A stretch of DNA of 64,000 nucleotides from Mucilaginibacter flavus (GCF_030409315.1 NZ_JAUFPS010000038.1:80545-144544); one strand, 5' to 3'; shown: positions 43,007-53,222, counted from the stretch's first letter. Notes: generated by a model not told the origin, from the letters alone. Numbers and translations are program-made.

Positions 43007-44683
43007 TTACCAGCCGGGGTTTTGTGTCCAGTGTGTTTTTGAAATTTCGCTTTGCGGTATAGGGTACCAGTTCATTTTAGTTGAAAACACCCTATCCTCT
43101 AACTTTTTAACGGCATAGGTATTGGTAGCACCATTGTTGGTGATCTCGATACGGTTAACAGACCCGTTAAAGTAAGTCGCCCCCTTTTTCCAGCGACGTA
43201 CATCCCAAAGGCGCTGGTTTTCAAAACTAAGCTCCACATTGCGCTCATGCTCAATACGGGCCTGGTTTACCTGGGCGGCTGTTATGGCCGGCATGCCTGC
43301 ACGCTGCCTAACCAAATTGATGGCTTTTAGGGCAGTGGTACCATAACCTTCCGGGTCAGCATCAGCACCGTAGGCATTAAACATGGCCTCGGCAAAGTTT
43401 AACAAGGTCTCGCCGTACCTGAAATATCCCCAGGCATGGTTGGCCGTAGTAGCATTAGTTAAATCGACAGATTGGTTAACCCATTTTGACAGGTAATAGC
43501 CGGTTTTAGTTGCGTTTTGCTTTGGCAAACCGCTGCTACCGCCGGTGTAAGTTTGTGTTACACTACCTTTAAATGAGGAGCCGTTATAAACTACCGTAGC
43601 TGCAAAACGCGGGTCGCGGTTACTGTATGGAGCTGCCGCGTGAGTTGGGTTATTCCAATCAAACGGAACCGCTGTACCTGCCGTTACTACTTCATAGTCG
43701 TTCACAAAGTTTTCTGTCGGCGTAATGCTGTTGCCATTGCTGTTTTGAAACGCGATAGGAAAGTTGTTATACTCCACATAATTGATAGCGCCATAACGGC
43801 GGTAAAAAATATATTCTTTTGATGAGGTATTGTTTGAGCCAAAGAGATTTGAATAACTGCCATCAAGCGAATACTTGTTTAAGGCCATCACATCGTACGA
43901 TGCCTTGGCGGCCTGCGCCCAGGTAGTAGTTGAACCGGCATCTTTAAACAACGGACTTGCGCCATACAACAACGCCCTTGCCTTTAGGGCTTTGATAGCA
44001 CCCTGCGTAACCCTGCCATCATCATACCATGAATATGGCGAAAGATCGGCAGGTATTATGGCAGCTGCTTGATCGCACAGCGTGGCTATATATTTAATAC
44101 ATTCATCTACCGAGTTTCTTTGAATGTTATTCCAGCTGGCTGTGTTACTGTAATCAAGCGGTTGCTCCAATATGGGCACGCCGCCGTAGCGTTTTACCAA
44201 TTCCATGTAGAAAAACGCTTTCAGAAACAGTACTTCGCCCTGCATAAATTTTACGTTGTTGCGGGCATTAAAATAAGTGGTTGAATCTGTTGAGGTGATC
44301 TTTCCTTTAATGTAGCTGATATCAACCTTATCCTTATTTTGGAGGTATTCATTAGCCTGCCTGATGCCATTAAAGTTATAGGCCCAGGCATCATCGGGAT
44401 TGGTGTATTGACTCCAGGTGCCATAGTTAAAAGCCTGCGCTTTATCGCTCACATTGGTAGCCTCGGCATTATCTGTTGCCGATTCCAGGTCGAGGTTGGC
44501 AAACCCATCCGGTAAATAACTGTACGTGTTCCAAACCACCTGTTGCACATAGGTATAATTGGCATACAGTTTATCTACGGTAATATCGGCCTTTATCGTT
44601 TTAACATCCAGGTAGTCCTTTTTACAGGAGTACAATAAAGCACTCATTACCAAGGCTGCTGTTATATAATAATTTCTTTTCAT
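43007..44683 (-). CDS. susD: SusD/RagB-family lipoprotein (second pair)
   Basis: 558 residues with a lipoprotein signal (LLYSCKKDYLDV). SusD features include the helical YASLYPILPDG-like start, RVTQGAIKALKARALLYGASPLF near 235, an ARIEHERNVELSFENQRLWDVRRWK segment near 480, and the terminal TQNPGW. It pairs with the SusC 26 bp upstream. It belongs to the tandem two-pair operon 53061 to 41897. The first SusD of that operon is clearly different in sequence, so the two pairs probably bind different parts of a substrate or different substrates. Confidence 0.92.
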   Translation of the reverse strand: MKRNYYITAALVMSALLYSCKKDYLDVKTIKADITVDKLYANYTYVQQVVWNTYSYLPDGFANLDLESATDNAEATNVSDKAQAFNYGTWSQYTNPDDAWAYNFNGIRQANEYLQNKDKVDISYIKGKITSTDSTTYFNARNNVKFMQGEVLFLKAFFYMELVKRYGGVPILEQPLDYSNTASWNNIQRNSVDECIKYIATLCDQAAAIIPADLSPYSWYDDGRVTQGAIKALKARALLYGASPLFKDAGSTTTWAQAAKASYDVMALNKYSLDGSYSNLFGSNNTSSKEYIFYRRYGAINYVEYNNFPIAFQNSNGNSITPTENFVNDYEVVTAGTAVPFDWNNPTHAAAPYSNRDPRFAATVVYNGSSFKGSVTQTYTGGSSGLPKQNATKTGYYLSKWVNQSVDLTNATTANHAWGYFRYGETLLNFAEAMFNAYGADADPEGYGTTALKAINLVRQRAGMPAITAAQVNQARIEHERNVELSFENQRLWDVRRWKKGATYFNGSVNRIEITNNGATNTYAVKKLEDRVFSTKMNWYPIPQSEISKTHWTQNPGW

Positions 44684-44709
44684 GTCTTCGTAATTACTAT
44701 TATTTACTA

Positions 44710-47571
44710 CTACAATTTCACTTTTAAGCCAAAGGCCACCACTTTCATTAAAGGATATCCCATGGATAAGCGCTCGGCCTCCAGGTTATCTATTTTATCC
44801 CAGATAATAAGGTTGGTACCATTTGCAAATACTCTTACCGCGTCAAGCTTCTTTAAAAAACCAACACGTGGCAACGTGTAACCCAGTTCTACACTGCGCA
44901 GCTTGAAGAAATTACCATTGCGCAGCCAAAAATCAGACTGCTGATCATTGTTGGCGTTGCTTTGGGTTGATAAACGCGGCGCGGTAGCTGTGTTTGCGGT
45001 AGCAGGTGTCCAGGCGTTTGCAGAGAAAGGTGTAATGTTGTTATTATTTACAAACGGATGCGTGTAGATGTAGGCATCATCAAGCAAACTCACGGTACGG
45101 TGCAAAACACCCTCGCCATAGGCAGCAAAATCAAAGCCCATGTATTTGAAGCCCAAGTTGAAACCTAAAGTGATCTCGGGCAATTTCGCGTAACCTAAAG
45201 GCACTTTGTCATAATCATTAATGATGCCGTTACCGTCCTGATCTGCAAATTTTAAATCGCCGGGTTTAACGTTAGCGTATGAAGATGATGGTACTCCTGC
45301 TTTTAAATTACCATTGGCATCAAAATCCGATTGCTGATAATAACCTTTAAATACCAGGCCTTTCATTTGCCCAAGGCGGTAGCCTGTATTGTACAGGTAA
45401 GCATAAGGCTGCGCGTTTTCTGATTGCTGAATCACCTTATTACGGGCGAAAGCGGCAGATCCGCCTAAATTATACTGGAAACTACCAACGTTGTTATTGT
45501 AATTAAGCGATGCCTCAAAGCCTTTGTTCTTCACTTCGCCGGTGTTGGCATATTGCAAGTTAAAACCGGTAAAAGCAGGTACATTGGCAGATGGAATTTC
45601 AAGAATGCCGGTACGTTTTTCGGTAAACACATCAACAGTTGCCTGCAGGTTTTTCCAAAGGGTAAGATCAACACCGATATTCAGGGTAGTTTTCTTTTCC
45701 CATGATGAGTTAAGATTGGCAAACGCGCCTTCGGTCATTCCGTTTTTATAGCTGTTGGCGGTCCCTACAATATAGCCATTGGCTCCTACCGCGTACTGTT
45801 CATTTAAAAAGCGGAACGCCTCGTTGATATTACCGGTTGTACCGTATGATGCCCTAACCTTTAAAAAGTTGATGGCGGTATTATCTTTCAGAAAATCTTC
45901 TTTAGATGCTATCCAACCCAAACCTACCGATGGGAAAAATCCGTAACGGTGTCCTGGAGCGTAATCTGCCGATCCGTTGTAGGCTCCAGACAGGTTTACA
46001 ATATATTTCTGGCTATAGTCATAAGTCACGTTGCCCGATAAGCCCTGGGTACGCACCTGGTAAACCAAACCATCGTGGCTGTAACCTTGTCTTTGCGCTA
46101 ACAGCATACCAGTGAAGGTGCTTTTGCCAAAGCTGCGGTTATAATCAAACCCAAGCTTAACCGAATTGCGGTTCCAGTGTACATTGCCTCCATCCACTAT
46201 TGCCTGCCCTACAGCGCCTATAGTTTTGTAAACAATATTACCATTCGCGTCTTTTGTCGGCTGGTCATTGGCATCTTTAACAATTTCATAAGATGGCACC
46301 GAGAATAACTTTTGATAAGTACCGATATATTGGTTACTGAACGATAATGATCCGTTAAATGCCAAGCCTGGCGTAATGGCATCCAGTTTTTCAACAAAAC
46401 CAAAATTGGTTTGCAGGTTACGGGTATGCGAATTGTAAACACCAAACTGCTGCAAATACTCAACCGGGTTAAAATTATATACAGAGCTGTTCCCCCATGT
46501 ACCGTTAGGGTTTTTAACCGGGAAGGCAGCAGCAGGTATATTCAAAAGACCGTTGAATAACGATGTGGCAGTGAAACCGGCCGGCGTGTTTTTATCTTCG
46601 GTAATACCGGTGATGTTGGCCTCTACAGATAGGCTTTTGCTCAGCTGCAATTCCACATTGGCACGCAGGTTAATTTTATTGTAACGCGCGTTGGTACCAA
46701 AGTCCTTATCAATGGCGTTGGCATTTTTGTATAAACCTTCAAAATCGGTATAATTCATGGCCACAAAATATTTGGCCATATCATTACCGCCACGGAACGA
46801 GAAGTTATAATCCTGTATGGTGGAGTTCTTTTTTAATACCTCATCATACCAGTTCACATTTGGGTGAAAAGGATCATTGCTGGCCTTGTACAAATCCGGA
46901 TTGGTGTATTTGATTGGCAAGCCGTCATTTTGCAATGCCTGGTTATATAAACGGGTATAATCATAGGCATTCATGGCGGTTGGCAACTGCACCGCGCTTA
47001 AAATACCATACCTGCCGTTAACGGTTATTTGCGTACGCGGCAAATTAGCTCCTTTTTTGGTACGGATGCTCAATACGCCCGCACCGCCCTGTAAACCATA
47101 AATGGCGGTAGCAGCGGCATCTTTCAATAACGTAACCGATTCAATTTCATAAGGCGACAACGAGGCTATGGCGCTCATATCAACCTGGAAACCATCTAAA
47201 TAAATTATTACCTGGTTACCTGCAATATTCCAGCTGCTTTGGCCACGTACGTAAAGGGTTGGGTTATCATATCCTGGTTCGCCCGAGCCTGTTACTACCG
47301 TTAAACCGGGGATACGGCCCTGCAAGGTATTTAACAGGTTACCGGTTACCATATGGGTTAACTCTTCGCCTTTAAGTGTATAAACAGCTCCGGTGCTTTT
47401 CCATAACTGCTCGGTACGCAGTCCGTAATCAACTGTTGCAGGTTTAGTTTTATTGATTTTTGCAGAATCTGCCGAGGTAACGTTGGTAGTTTGCGCTGAA
47501 GCAGCTGAAACACTACCGAACGTAAAAATCCAGGCAAAAAGCTTTATATATTCTTTTTTCATTGTTTTCAT
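44710..47571 (-). CDS. susC: SusC-like TonB-dependent receptor with shortened N-terminus
   Basis: 953 residues. A signal peptide (SAASAQ ~27) leads almost directly to the plug: there is neither an STN domain nor the carboxypeptidase-like domain seen in the other SusC proteins here. In place of the TonB box motif VVVGYGTQ stands TVDYGLRTEQLW (~48-59), so the TonB box is degenerate. Plug motifs remain (VTGSGEPGYDNPTLYVRGQSS; LLKDAAATAIYG; IRTKKGA), and the barrel is complete. It is placed between two susD genes and forms the pair with the downstream one. Without an STN domain, it cannot signal to FecR, so the upstream STN-type SusC must act as the sensor for both. Confidence 0.9.
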   Translation of the reverse strand: MKTMKKEYIKLFAWIFTFGSVSAASAQTTNVTSADSAKINKTKPATVDYGLRTEQLWKSTGAVYTLKGEELTHMVTGNLLNTLQGRIPGLTVVTGSGEPGYDNPTLYVRGQSSWNIAGNQVIIYLDGFQVDMSAIASLSPYEIESVTLLKDAAATAIYGLQGGAGVLSIRTKKGANLPRTQITVNGRYGILSAVQLPTAMNAYDYTRLYNQALQNDGLPIKYTNPDLYKASNDPFHPNVNWYDEVLKKNSTIQDYNFSFRGGNDMAKYFVAMNYTDFEGLYKNANAIDKDFGTNARYNKINLRANVELQLSKSLSVEANITGITEDKNTPAGFTATSLFNGLLNIPAAAFPVKNPNGTWGNSSVYNFNPVEYLQQFGVYNSHTRNLQTNFGFVEKLDAITPGLAFNGSLSFSNQYIGTYQKLFSVPSYEIVKDANDQPTKDANGNIVYKTIGAVGQAIVDGGNVHWNRNSVKLGFDYNRSFGKSTFTGMLLAQRQGYSHDGLVYQVRTQGLSGNVTYDYSQKYIVNLSGAYNGSADYAPGHRYGFFPSVGLGWIASKEDFLKDNTAINFLKVRASYGTTGNINEAFRFLNEQYAVGANGYIVGTANSYKNGMTEGAFANLNSSWEKKTTLNIGVDLTLWKNLQATVDVFTEKRTGILEIPSANVPAFTGFNLQYANTGEVKNKGFEASLNYNNNVGSFQYNLGGSAAFARNKVIQQSENAQPYAYLYNTGYRLGQMKGLVFKGYYQQSDFDANGNLKAGVPSSSYANVKPGDLKFADQDGNGIINDYDKVPLGYAKLPEITLGFNLGFKYMGFDFAAYGEGVLHRTVSLLDDAYIYTHPFVNNNNITPFSANAWTPATANTATAPRLSTQSNANNDQQSDFWLRNGNFFKLRSVELGYTLPRVGFLKKLDAVRVFANGTNLIIWDKIDNLEAERLSMGYPLMKVVAFGLKVKL

Positions 47572-47594
47572 TAATTAAAATGTTTAAAAACCAA

Positions 47595-49451
47595 TTACCA
47601 TCCCGGATTTTGTCCATCCCAGCCCTTAGCATTACCCAGGTAACGCTTGCTCACTTCATCATTAGGGAAGGGAACGTAATAGTACCTTGCAGGGAACGTG
47701 CGTGTAACAAAAGATGTAGTTGCCCAGGTACGTTTTAAAGTACCGCCAACATTCCTGGCTGTTGTTACAATGCCATGCAAGGTTCCGTTCAATACAGATT
47801 TGGCTTTTAACCAACGATTAAGATCATTATACCTGTGGCCTTCATAGGCAAACTCAATAGTTTCTTCGTTTTGTACCGCGTCTCTGAAAGCGTTAGCGTC
47901 GGTAAGGTGCTTCTCTGGCATACCGGCTCTTTTCCTTATCAGGTTAAGGTAATCGGTAGCCTGTCCGCTTGGACCAGCATACTCGTTCATGGCTTCGGCA
48001 TAATTCAGATAAAACTCAGCCAGGCGGAATACCGGCCAGGCAAAGTGATTATCGCTCATGTTATCAATGCGGGCAACAAATTTGTAGGTTTCCATAGCGT
48101 AACCATCCACACCGGCATCACTGCTGGCCAAATTACCATCGGTAGCATAATCACCTTTTTTGTAATAGGCCAGTATGCCACGTTGAGCGCTATAATACAT
48201 GCCATCGTAAGCGATGGTTTGATAAAAACGAGGATCGAGGTTAAGCGCCTGTATATCTGTTGGCAAATCGCTGCCGCTTGCGGGCAGCGTCCATTTGGTA
48301 CCGTCGCGTTTTTCGTACTGTTGCATAAACTCAATAGGCACGTTATTTTTTACACCCCATTGTGCCAAACGTAATTTTGATGACAGGTACTGGCCCCATG
48401 CAGATCCATCGCCCCAGGCGTTACCGCTTGGCACCTGGTTTGAGGTGTTTACCAATATCAGCTCCTGGTTGGCAAACACGTTCCAAACAGATTCATAATC
48501 GCCAATGGTAGCGTATGTTTCGCCGGTTGTTAAAGGTTTGCCGGTATTGTACAACGATGCTCCTGATGCACCGGCAGCGTCAATTACATCTTTAGCGGCT
48601 TTGGCAGCTTTGTTCCAACGCTCAGGATCATAGCTTGGATAAGCCAGCACCGTATCGCGGCCATCGCCATAACGGGCACCGGCTACTTCTGATTTTAAAC
48701 TTGCAGGGGTATTATAAAGCGGGCTTGCAGCATATAACAAAATGCGCGATTTTAAGGCTAATGCGGCCAGTTTGGTAATACGGCCATAATCGGCAGATGG
48801 ACGGGTAGCAGGCAATAAGCTTGCAGCCAGATCGCACCATTTCACTACACTATCTACAACAGATTGTACCGAACTGCGTGGTACAGATATTTTACCGGTA
48901 CCATCCAAAGGTTTGTTTACAATGGGTACGCCACCATAATATCTAAACAGTTCGTAGTGCTGCATAGCACGGCAAAATAAAGCCTGCCCTTTAACATCCT
49001 GTTTCCAGGCGTTATCGGCATCGGTAACCATATTGATGTTTTTTAACACTAGGTTGGCCTGGCGAATGCCTTTGTAATGCCAGCCAAAACCGGGACCATT
49101 ATCGGCACCAAAACCATAATCACAGGTATTATTGGCACTCATATTACCGGTAATGTAGGTACCGGTACCAATGGTGTTTGAAGCCCAGTCATAAGCAGGG
49201 TGAATAATGTACAACTGATCTGTAATAGCCTCGGGACGACAACCGTCATAAGTTTCAGGGAAATAACCCCTTATGCACAGCATGTACATTTGTGCCACGG
49301 CATATTGCGCCTGGTTTTTGGTATGGAAAATTGTATCAACCGTTACCGCGCCGCCCTTTGGTTTTTCAAGAAAACTTTTTTTACAGCCCGGTGAAAATAT
49401 ACCACCGGCTAAGCAAGCTAAAAGCAGTATAATTATATTTTTTCTTTTCAT
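47595..49451 (-). CDS. susD: SusD/RagB-family lipoprotein (first pair)
   Basis: About 618 residues. I choose the ATG at 49451 (MKRKNIIILLL), which has a good AGGAGAAG site 8 bp upstream; the longer frame would overlap susC by 14 bp. The signal peptide ends FSPGCKK with the lipobox Cys. SusD marks: DYGFGADNGPGFGWHYKGIRQANLVL, DYGRITKLAALALKSRILLYAASPLY, EETIEFAYEGHRYNDLNRW and the end GWDGQNPGW. It starts 19 bp after the STN-type susC and partners it. At about 618 residues it is longer than the other SusD proteins here. Confidence 0.92.
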   Translation of the reverse strand: MKRKNIIILLLACLAGGIFSPGCKKSFLEKPKGGAVTVDTIFHTKNQAQYAVAQMYMLCIRGYFPETYDGCRPEAITDQLYIIHPAYDWASNTIGTGTYITGNMSANNTCDYGFGADNGPGFGWHYKGIRQANLVLKNINMVTDADNAWKQDVKGQALFCRAMQHYELFRYYGGVPIVNKPLDGTGKISVPRSSVQSVVDSVVKWCDLAASLLPATRPSADYGRITKLAALALKSRILLYAASPLYNTPASLKSEVAGARYGDGRDTVLAYPSYDPERWNKAAKAAKDVIDAAGASGASLYNTGKPLTTGETYATIGDYESVWNVFANQELILVNTSNQVPSGNAWGDGSAWGQYLSSKLRLAQWGVKNNVPIEFMQQYEKRDGTKWTLPASGSDLPTDIQALNLDPRFYQTIAYDGMYYSAQRGILAYYKKGDYATDGNLASSDAGVDGYAMETYKFVARIDNMSDNHFAWPVFRLAEFYLNYAEAMNEYAGPSGQATDYLNLIRKRAGMPEKHLTDANAFRDAVQNEETIEFAYEGHRYNDLNRWLKAKSVLNGTLHGIVTTARNVGGTLKRTWATTSFVTRTFPARYYYVPFPNDEVSKRYLGNAKGWDGQNPGW

Positions 49452-49470
49452 AATTTCTTCTCCTGATTGA

Positions 49471-52400
49471 TTAAAAATTAACATTTAAGCCAATATTGTA
49501 GGTTTTGGTAAGCGGATAGCCCACGTAGCCCAAATTCTCGGGATCGCCCCAGATTTTGTTTGGCGACCATGTGTACAGATTTGTTCCGTTCACATAAAAA
49601 CGTGCCGACCGGATACCTATCTTCTTTAAAAATGTTGGCTTAAGGGTATACCCTATTTCCATATTTTTTAACCGCGTGTACGATGTGTTTTTCAGGAAAA
49701 ATGTATTATAGGTAGCCGCCTGGTTGTATGCCGCAATAGGGAAATCAATCCGTTCGCCGGCATCATAGCGCTCCTGGGTAAACCTGTTTTCATCCACCTC
49801 AAAAAGTGATTGCTGTTTGTTAAAGTGTATGGTGCTATTAGCAAATTTGGCTACACCGGCTACACCTTGTAGCAAGGCCGAAAAGTCAAAACCCTTGTAG
49901 TTAAAGCCGAAAGATAAACCGTAGCTAAGCTCAGGGATATCGGTTTTACCGGTGCGGATATAATCTTTCTCGTTAATGACACCATCTTCGTTAACATCCT
50001 GCAATCTAACCTCACCTGGTTGCAATGCAGCGCCCGCGTAACCCAAATCTTTTTGGTATACAGGATTACCCGCCGCATTGGTGTAAGGCTTGCCTGCCTT
50101 GTTAAGCGCCAGTACAGGGCTTGATAATATTGGATTACCATTAGCATCTGTTTTATACAACTGCGACCATGAAGTATATAAACCCTCGGCTTGTAACATT
50201 AACGGCTGATTAATTGGGCGGCCGGTTGCAGCCTGGTACTCTAAACCCGGTACAATGGCTTCGTCCTGAAAAATGATTTTGTTTTTGTTGGTTGAAGCAT
50301 TGCCTTTTATCCACCAGGTAAATTTGCCCGGAGTGCTGTTGTAAGTAAGTTCCAGCTCGTTACCCCAGTTTTTAACCTCACCCAGGTTATAAGGCGGCAA
50401 GGTAGCTTGTACAATGGCAGGTACAGTACCTTTGTAAGATAGGATGTTGATACGATGTTCGTTGTAATGATCGTACACCACGGTTACCCTATCGCCAAAC
50501 AAATGAGCTTCTAAACCAATGTTTGATTTGGTAGCAGTTTCCCAGGTTACGTTGGGGTTACCAATTACACTTTCATAAGCACCTTGTATGGTGTTACGAT
50601 CATTAAGCGTTCCAAAAGTGTAACCACCACCGTTGTTGTAACCCTGTCCGTACTGCCAGGTATCGGGCAGGTACAAATAGCGGGCACCACCAATGTTATC
50701 ATTACCTACTTTACCCAAACTACCGCGTACTTTTAAATAAGTAACGTAATCGTTTTTAGGGAAAAAAGATTCGTTACTGGCTATCCAGCCTGCCGAGTAA
50801 GCAGGTAAAAAACCAAAACGTTTGCCTTCGGGAAAGTTTTCAGATCCGTTATAACCCATGTTATATTCAACAAAATACCGGTTATCATAAGCGTAGGTTA
50901 CCCTGCCTGCCACACCCATATAAGCGTGCGGAAGATCATAGGCTAAAGTTGGATCGTATTTCTTCTCGGCATTGTACAGCAATAAACCTGTTACCGCATG
51001 TTTTTTATCAAAGGTGTGGTTATAGTTGATAGAGAACTCGCCATAAACCTTGCGCCATTTACCATTGTTCCAATCGCTCCAGCGTTGCGGCGGGGTATCG
51101 TCATTTAACTGTACCAGGATAGGATCAAGCTTGTTACCGTTAGGGTTGGGCCTTACACCGTACAATAATGGCTTATAGCCACCACCTGTACGGCTGCTAA
51201 AAAAGCTATCATAAGCGCCTTTGGCGTTTACAGATAAACCTTCGGTAATAAAATCTAACTTGTGGCTCAACCTGATGGCCGAGTTTAAAGTACTGTTATT
51301 GGTGATATTATAGTTATTGCTGCTCGCGATGGCATACAGCGGGTTAAGCTGATCGTTCTGGTTACTAAACGGAACCACAAATTTGCCATCAATCATACCC
51401 GGCGAACCTAATGGCGATGACCACAGGATTCTTTTTTGCCAGGTATAACCATCGTTATCCATACCGGTAATGGTTACAAACTGCGTACCCACATCAACCG
51501 AAATCCTGAAGTTTTTATTTACATCAAAATCGAGGTTGCTCCTCAGATTGTAGCGTTTCTTTTTAAACTGCATCTCATCAGAAAAAGGCATGTACGATGT
51601 ATTGAACAAGCCACCCTGAGTAAGGTATCCTAATGAAACAAAGTACTTTACAGATTCGGTACCGCCGGTAATGTTGGCGTTATATTGGGTTTGAGGCGCA
51701 AACTTTTTAAAGATCTGTTTTTTCCAATCCTGGTCCGGGTGTCCGTATGGATCATAGTAAGGATTTGGCTGACCGTTTAGAGTTGGCGTATGCGCGTTTT
51801 GGTAATATTTTAAATCCTCGGGCGAGTAATAAATGGTAGCTTCTTTAATCCAGTTGGCATCACGTTTTTGCGCGAAATCATTCCAGGTAGTAATATCGGC
51901 ATCTTTAGAATGCTGAATCCAGTAATTTTCATAACTCTGTTCATTAAGCAATGAAGCATACTGGTACGAGTTAACAAAATTAGGCATCCGCGAAAACTCA
52001 GAAATAGCAGTCTGTGCTGTAGCGCTCACTTTTGGCGCACCCTCTTTACCACGTTTAGTAGTAATTAAGATTACACCGTTTGCACCACGCACACCGTAAA
52101 CCGCAGTAGCCGATGCATCTTTCAAAATACTGATACTTTCTACCTCGTTGGCATCAATATCATTATAGCTATCGCGCACAATACCATCAACCATAATCAA
52201 TGGCGCTGTTTGGCCGGTGTAAGTACCAATACCACGTACATATAAGGTTGAGTTATCATCACCTGGCTTGCCCGATGTTTGAATAGCTGTTAAACCCGAT
52301 AAACGGCCGGCTAAAGCATTACTAAGGTTAGCCACCGGCGATTGGGTTAAATCTTTAGTACCAATGGTAGAAATAGCGCCAGTAATTGATTCCTTTTTTT

Positions 52401-53061
52401 GCGTACCATAACCCACAACAATAACCTCGTTTAAGCCTTGTTGGGTATCTTCTAATATTACGTTCAATTCCGAACTGCCGGTAAGCGCCACTTCTTTGGT
52501 AGTAAAACCAATAAAAGTGAATACCAGTGTGGTGTTGGCATCAGATACATTAATGGCATAAGTACCGTCGGTACCGGTTACCGCTATTGATTTTCCGCCC
52601 TTTTCCTTTACCGTTACGCCCGGTACAGGCAAACCCAGTTTATCGGTTACCTTACCTGTAATTTTTTTAGGTGGCGCGTTGGTGTTGTTTTGATTGGTTG
52701 ATTTTTTTTGGATGAGTATGGTTTTATCCTCAATAGAATAAGTTAGGGGTTGTTTCCCCAGCAAGGCATCCATAGCCTGGTTTATGCTAACGTTGCTTAA
52801 ATCTACCGTAACGGGTTTAGCCAGCTTTATATCGTCAGAATTGTAAAGAAAATCGTAGCTGGTTTGCGTACGTATTTCTTCAAAAACTTCTTTTAAAGTA
52901 GCTTGTTTAACTTTTAAGGTTACCTTTTGCGCGTAAGTAGCAGCAGATACCTGTAAAAAAGTTGCCGTTAGCAAAATAAGAATTAGCTTCATAATAAGCA
53001 CAGTTTTGTATAGGCGCCCACGTAGTTTGCCGCAAGTAAATGCAGTAAAATTTTTATACAT
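49471..53061 (-). CDS. susC: SusC/RagA TonB-dependent receptor with STN signalling domain (second locus)
   Basis: 1196 residues. After an export signal (ending SAATYAQ ~45) come an STN domain (~47-118), a carboxypeptidase-D-like domain (~133-205), the TonB box NEVIVVGYG (~211-219), a plug with ITTKRGKEG, and a full barrel. The STN domain should contact the FecR protein encoded 161 bp upstream, so this is the sensing receptor of the operon, followed by SusD, a second SusC/SusD pair and DUF1735. A plus-strand terminator (53144-53181) and a TACATTTG element on its start codon (53057-53064) predict an antisense RNA over its leader. Confidence 0.94.
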   Translation of the reverse strand: MYKNFTAFTCGKLRGRLYKTVLIMKLILILLTATFLQVSAATYAQKVTLKVKQATLKEVFEEIRTQTSYDFLYNSDDIKLAKPVTVDLSNVSINQAMDALLGKQPLTYSIEDKTILIQKKSTNQNNTNAPPKKITGKVTDKLGLPVPGVTVKEKGGKSIAVTGTDGTYAINVSDANTTLVFTFIGFTTKEVALTGSSELNVILEDTQQGLNEVIVVGYGTQKKESITGAISTIGTKDLTQSPVANLSNALAGRLSGLTAIQTSGKPGDDNSTLYVRGIGTYTGQTAPLIMVDGIVRDSYNDIDANEVESISILKDASATAVYGVRGANGVILITTKRGKEGAPKVSATAQTAISEFSRMPNFVNSYQYASLLNEQSYENYWIQHSKDADITTWNDFAQKRDANWIKEATIYYSPEDLKYYQNAHTPTLNGQPNPYYDPYGHPDQDWKKQIFKKFAPQTQYNANITGGTESVKYFVSLGYLTQGGLFNTSYMPFSDEMQFKKKRYNLRSNLDFDVNKNFRISVDVGTQFVTITGMDNDGYTWQKRILWSSPLGSPGMIDGKFVVPFSNQNDQLNPLYAIASSNNYNITNNSTLNSAIRLSHKLDFITEGLSVNAKGAYDSFFSSRTGGGYKPLLYGVRPNPNGNKLDPILVQLNDDTPPQRWSDWNNGKWRKVYGEFSINYNHTFDKKHAVTGLLLYNAEKKYDPTLAYDLPHAYMGVAGRVTYAYDNRYFVEYNMGYNGSENFPEGKRFGFLPAYSAGWIASNESFFPKNDYVTYLKVRGSLGKVGNDNIGGARYLYLPDTWQYGQGYNNGGGYTFGTLNDRNTIQGAYESVIGNPNVTWETATKSNIGLEAHLFGDRVTVVYDHYNEHRINILSYKGTVPAIVQATLPPYNLGEVKNWGNELELTYNSTPGKFTWWIKGNASTNKNKIIFQDEAIVPGLEYQAATGRPINQPLMLQAEGLYTSWSQLYKTDANGNPILSSPVLALNKAGKPYTNAAGNPVYQKDLGYAGAALQPGEVRLQDVNEDGVINEKDYIRTGKTDIPELSYGLSFGFNYKGFDFSALLQGVAGVAKFANSTIHFNKQQSLFEVDENRFTQERYDAGERIDFPIAAYNQAATYNTFFLKNTSYTRLKNMEIGYTLKPTFLKKIGIRSARFYVNGTNLYTWSPNKIWGDPENLGYVGYPLTKTYNIGLNVNF

Positions 53062-53070
53062 TTGAATGTC

Positions 53071-53181
53071 AGTTTATTAATAAAGTGGTTGTATTCGCTG
53101 CAATTAATTTCATTATCTGACTAAGCTGCACAGCGGCTTGAAGCCAGGGGCGGTCCGAAACGCTCCTGGTTTTCTTTTTTT
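53071..53181 (+). ncRNA. Predicted cis-antisense sRNA over the second susC leader (DonS-like)
   Basis: A TACATTTG element (TAnnTTTG form) at 53057-53064 overlaps the susC start codon, in nearly the same position as the one in the first locus. A plus-strand intrinsic terminator ends at 53181, giving about 110 nt. The -33 box is poor: the nearest TTTG (53026-53029) is 27 bases upstream. The case rests on the same geometry in two independent ECF/FecR loci. Confidence 0.35.
53144..53181 (+). terminator. Plus-strand intrinsic terminator between fecR and susC (second locus)
   Basis: Stem 53144-53152 with 53161-53169 (9 pairs, one G-U, 8-base loop), extendable by A-T pairs, then TTTTCTTTTTTT. On the minus strand there is no T-tract, so it serves a transcript running antisense to susC. 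Confidence 0.75.
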
Positions 53182-53222
53182 ATGCAGATAATTACTGGTA
53201 TTGAATAAGAGGAGATGTAAAA

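Noticed and set aside
47595..49484. Longer start for the first-pair SusD, overlapping susC by 14 bp
   Set aside because: The ATG at 49451 has a good AGGAGAAG site and starts directly with a lipoprotein signal.
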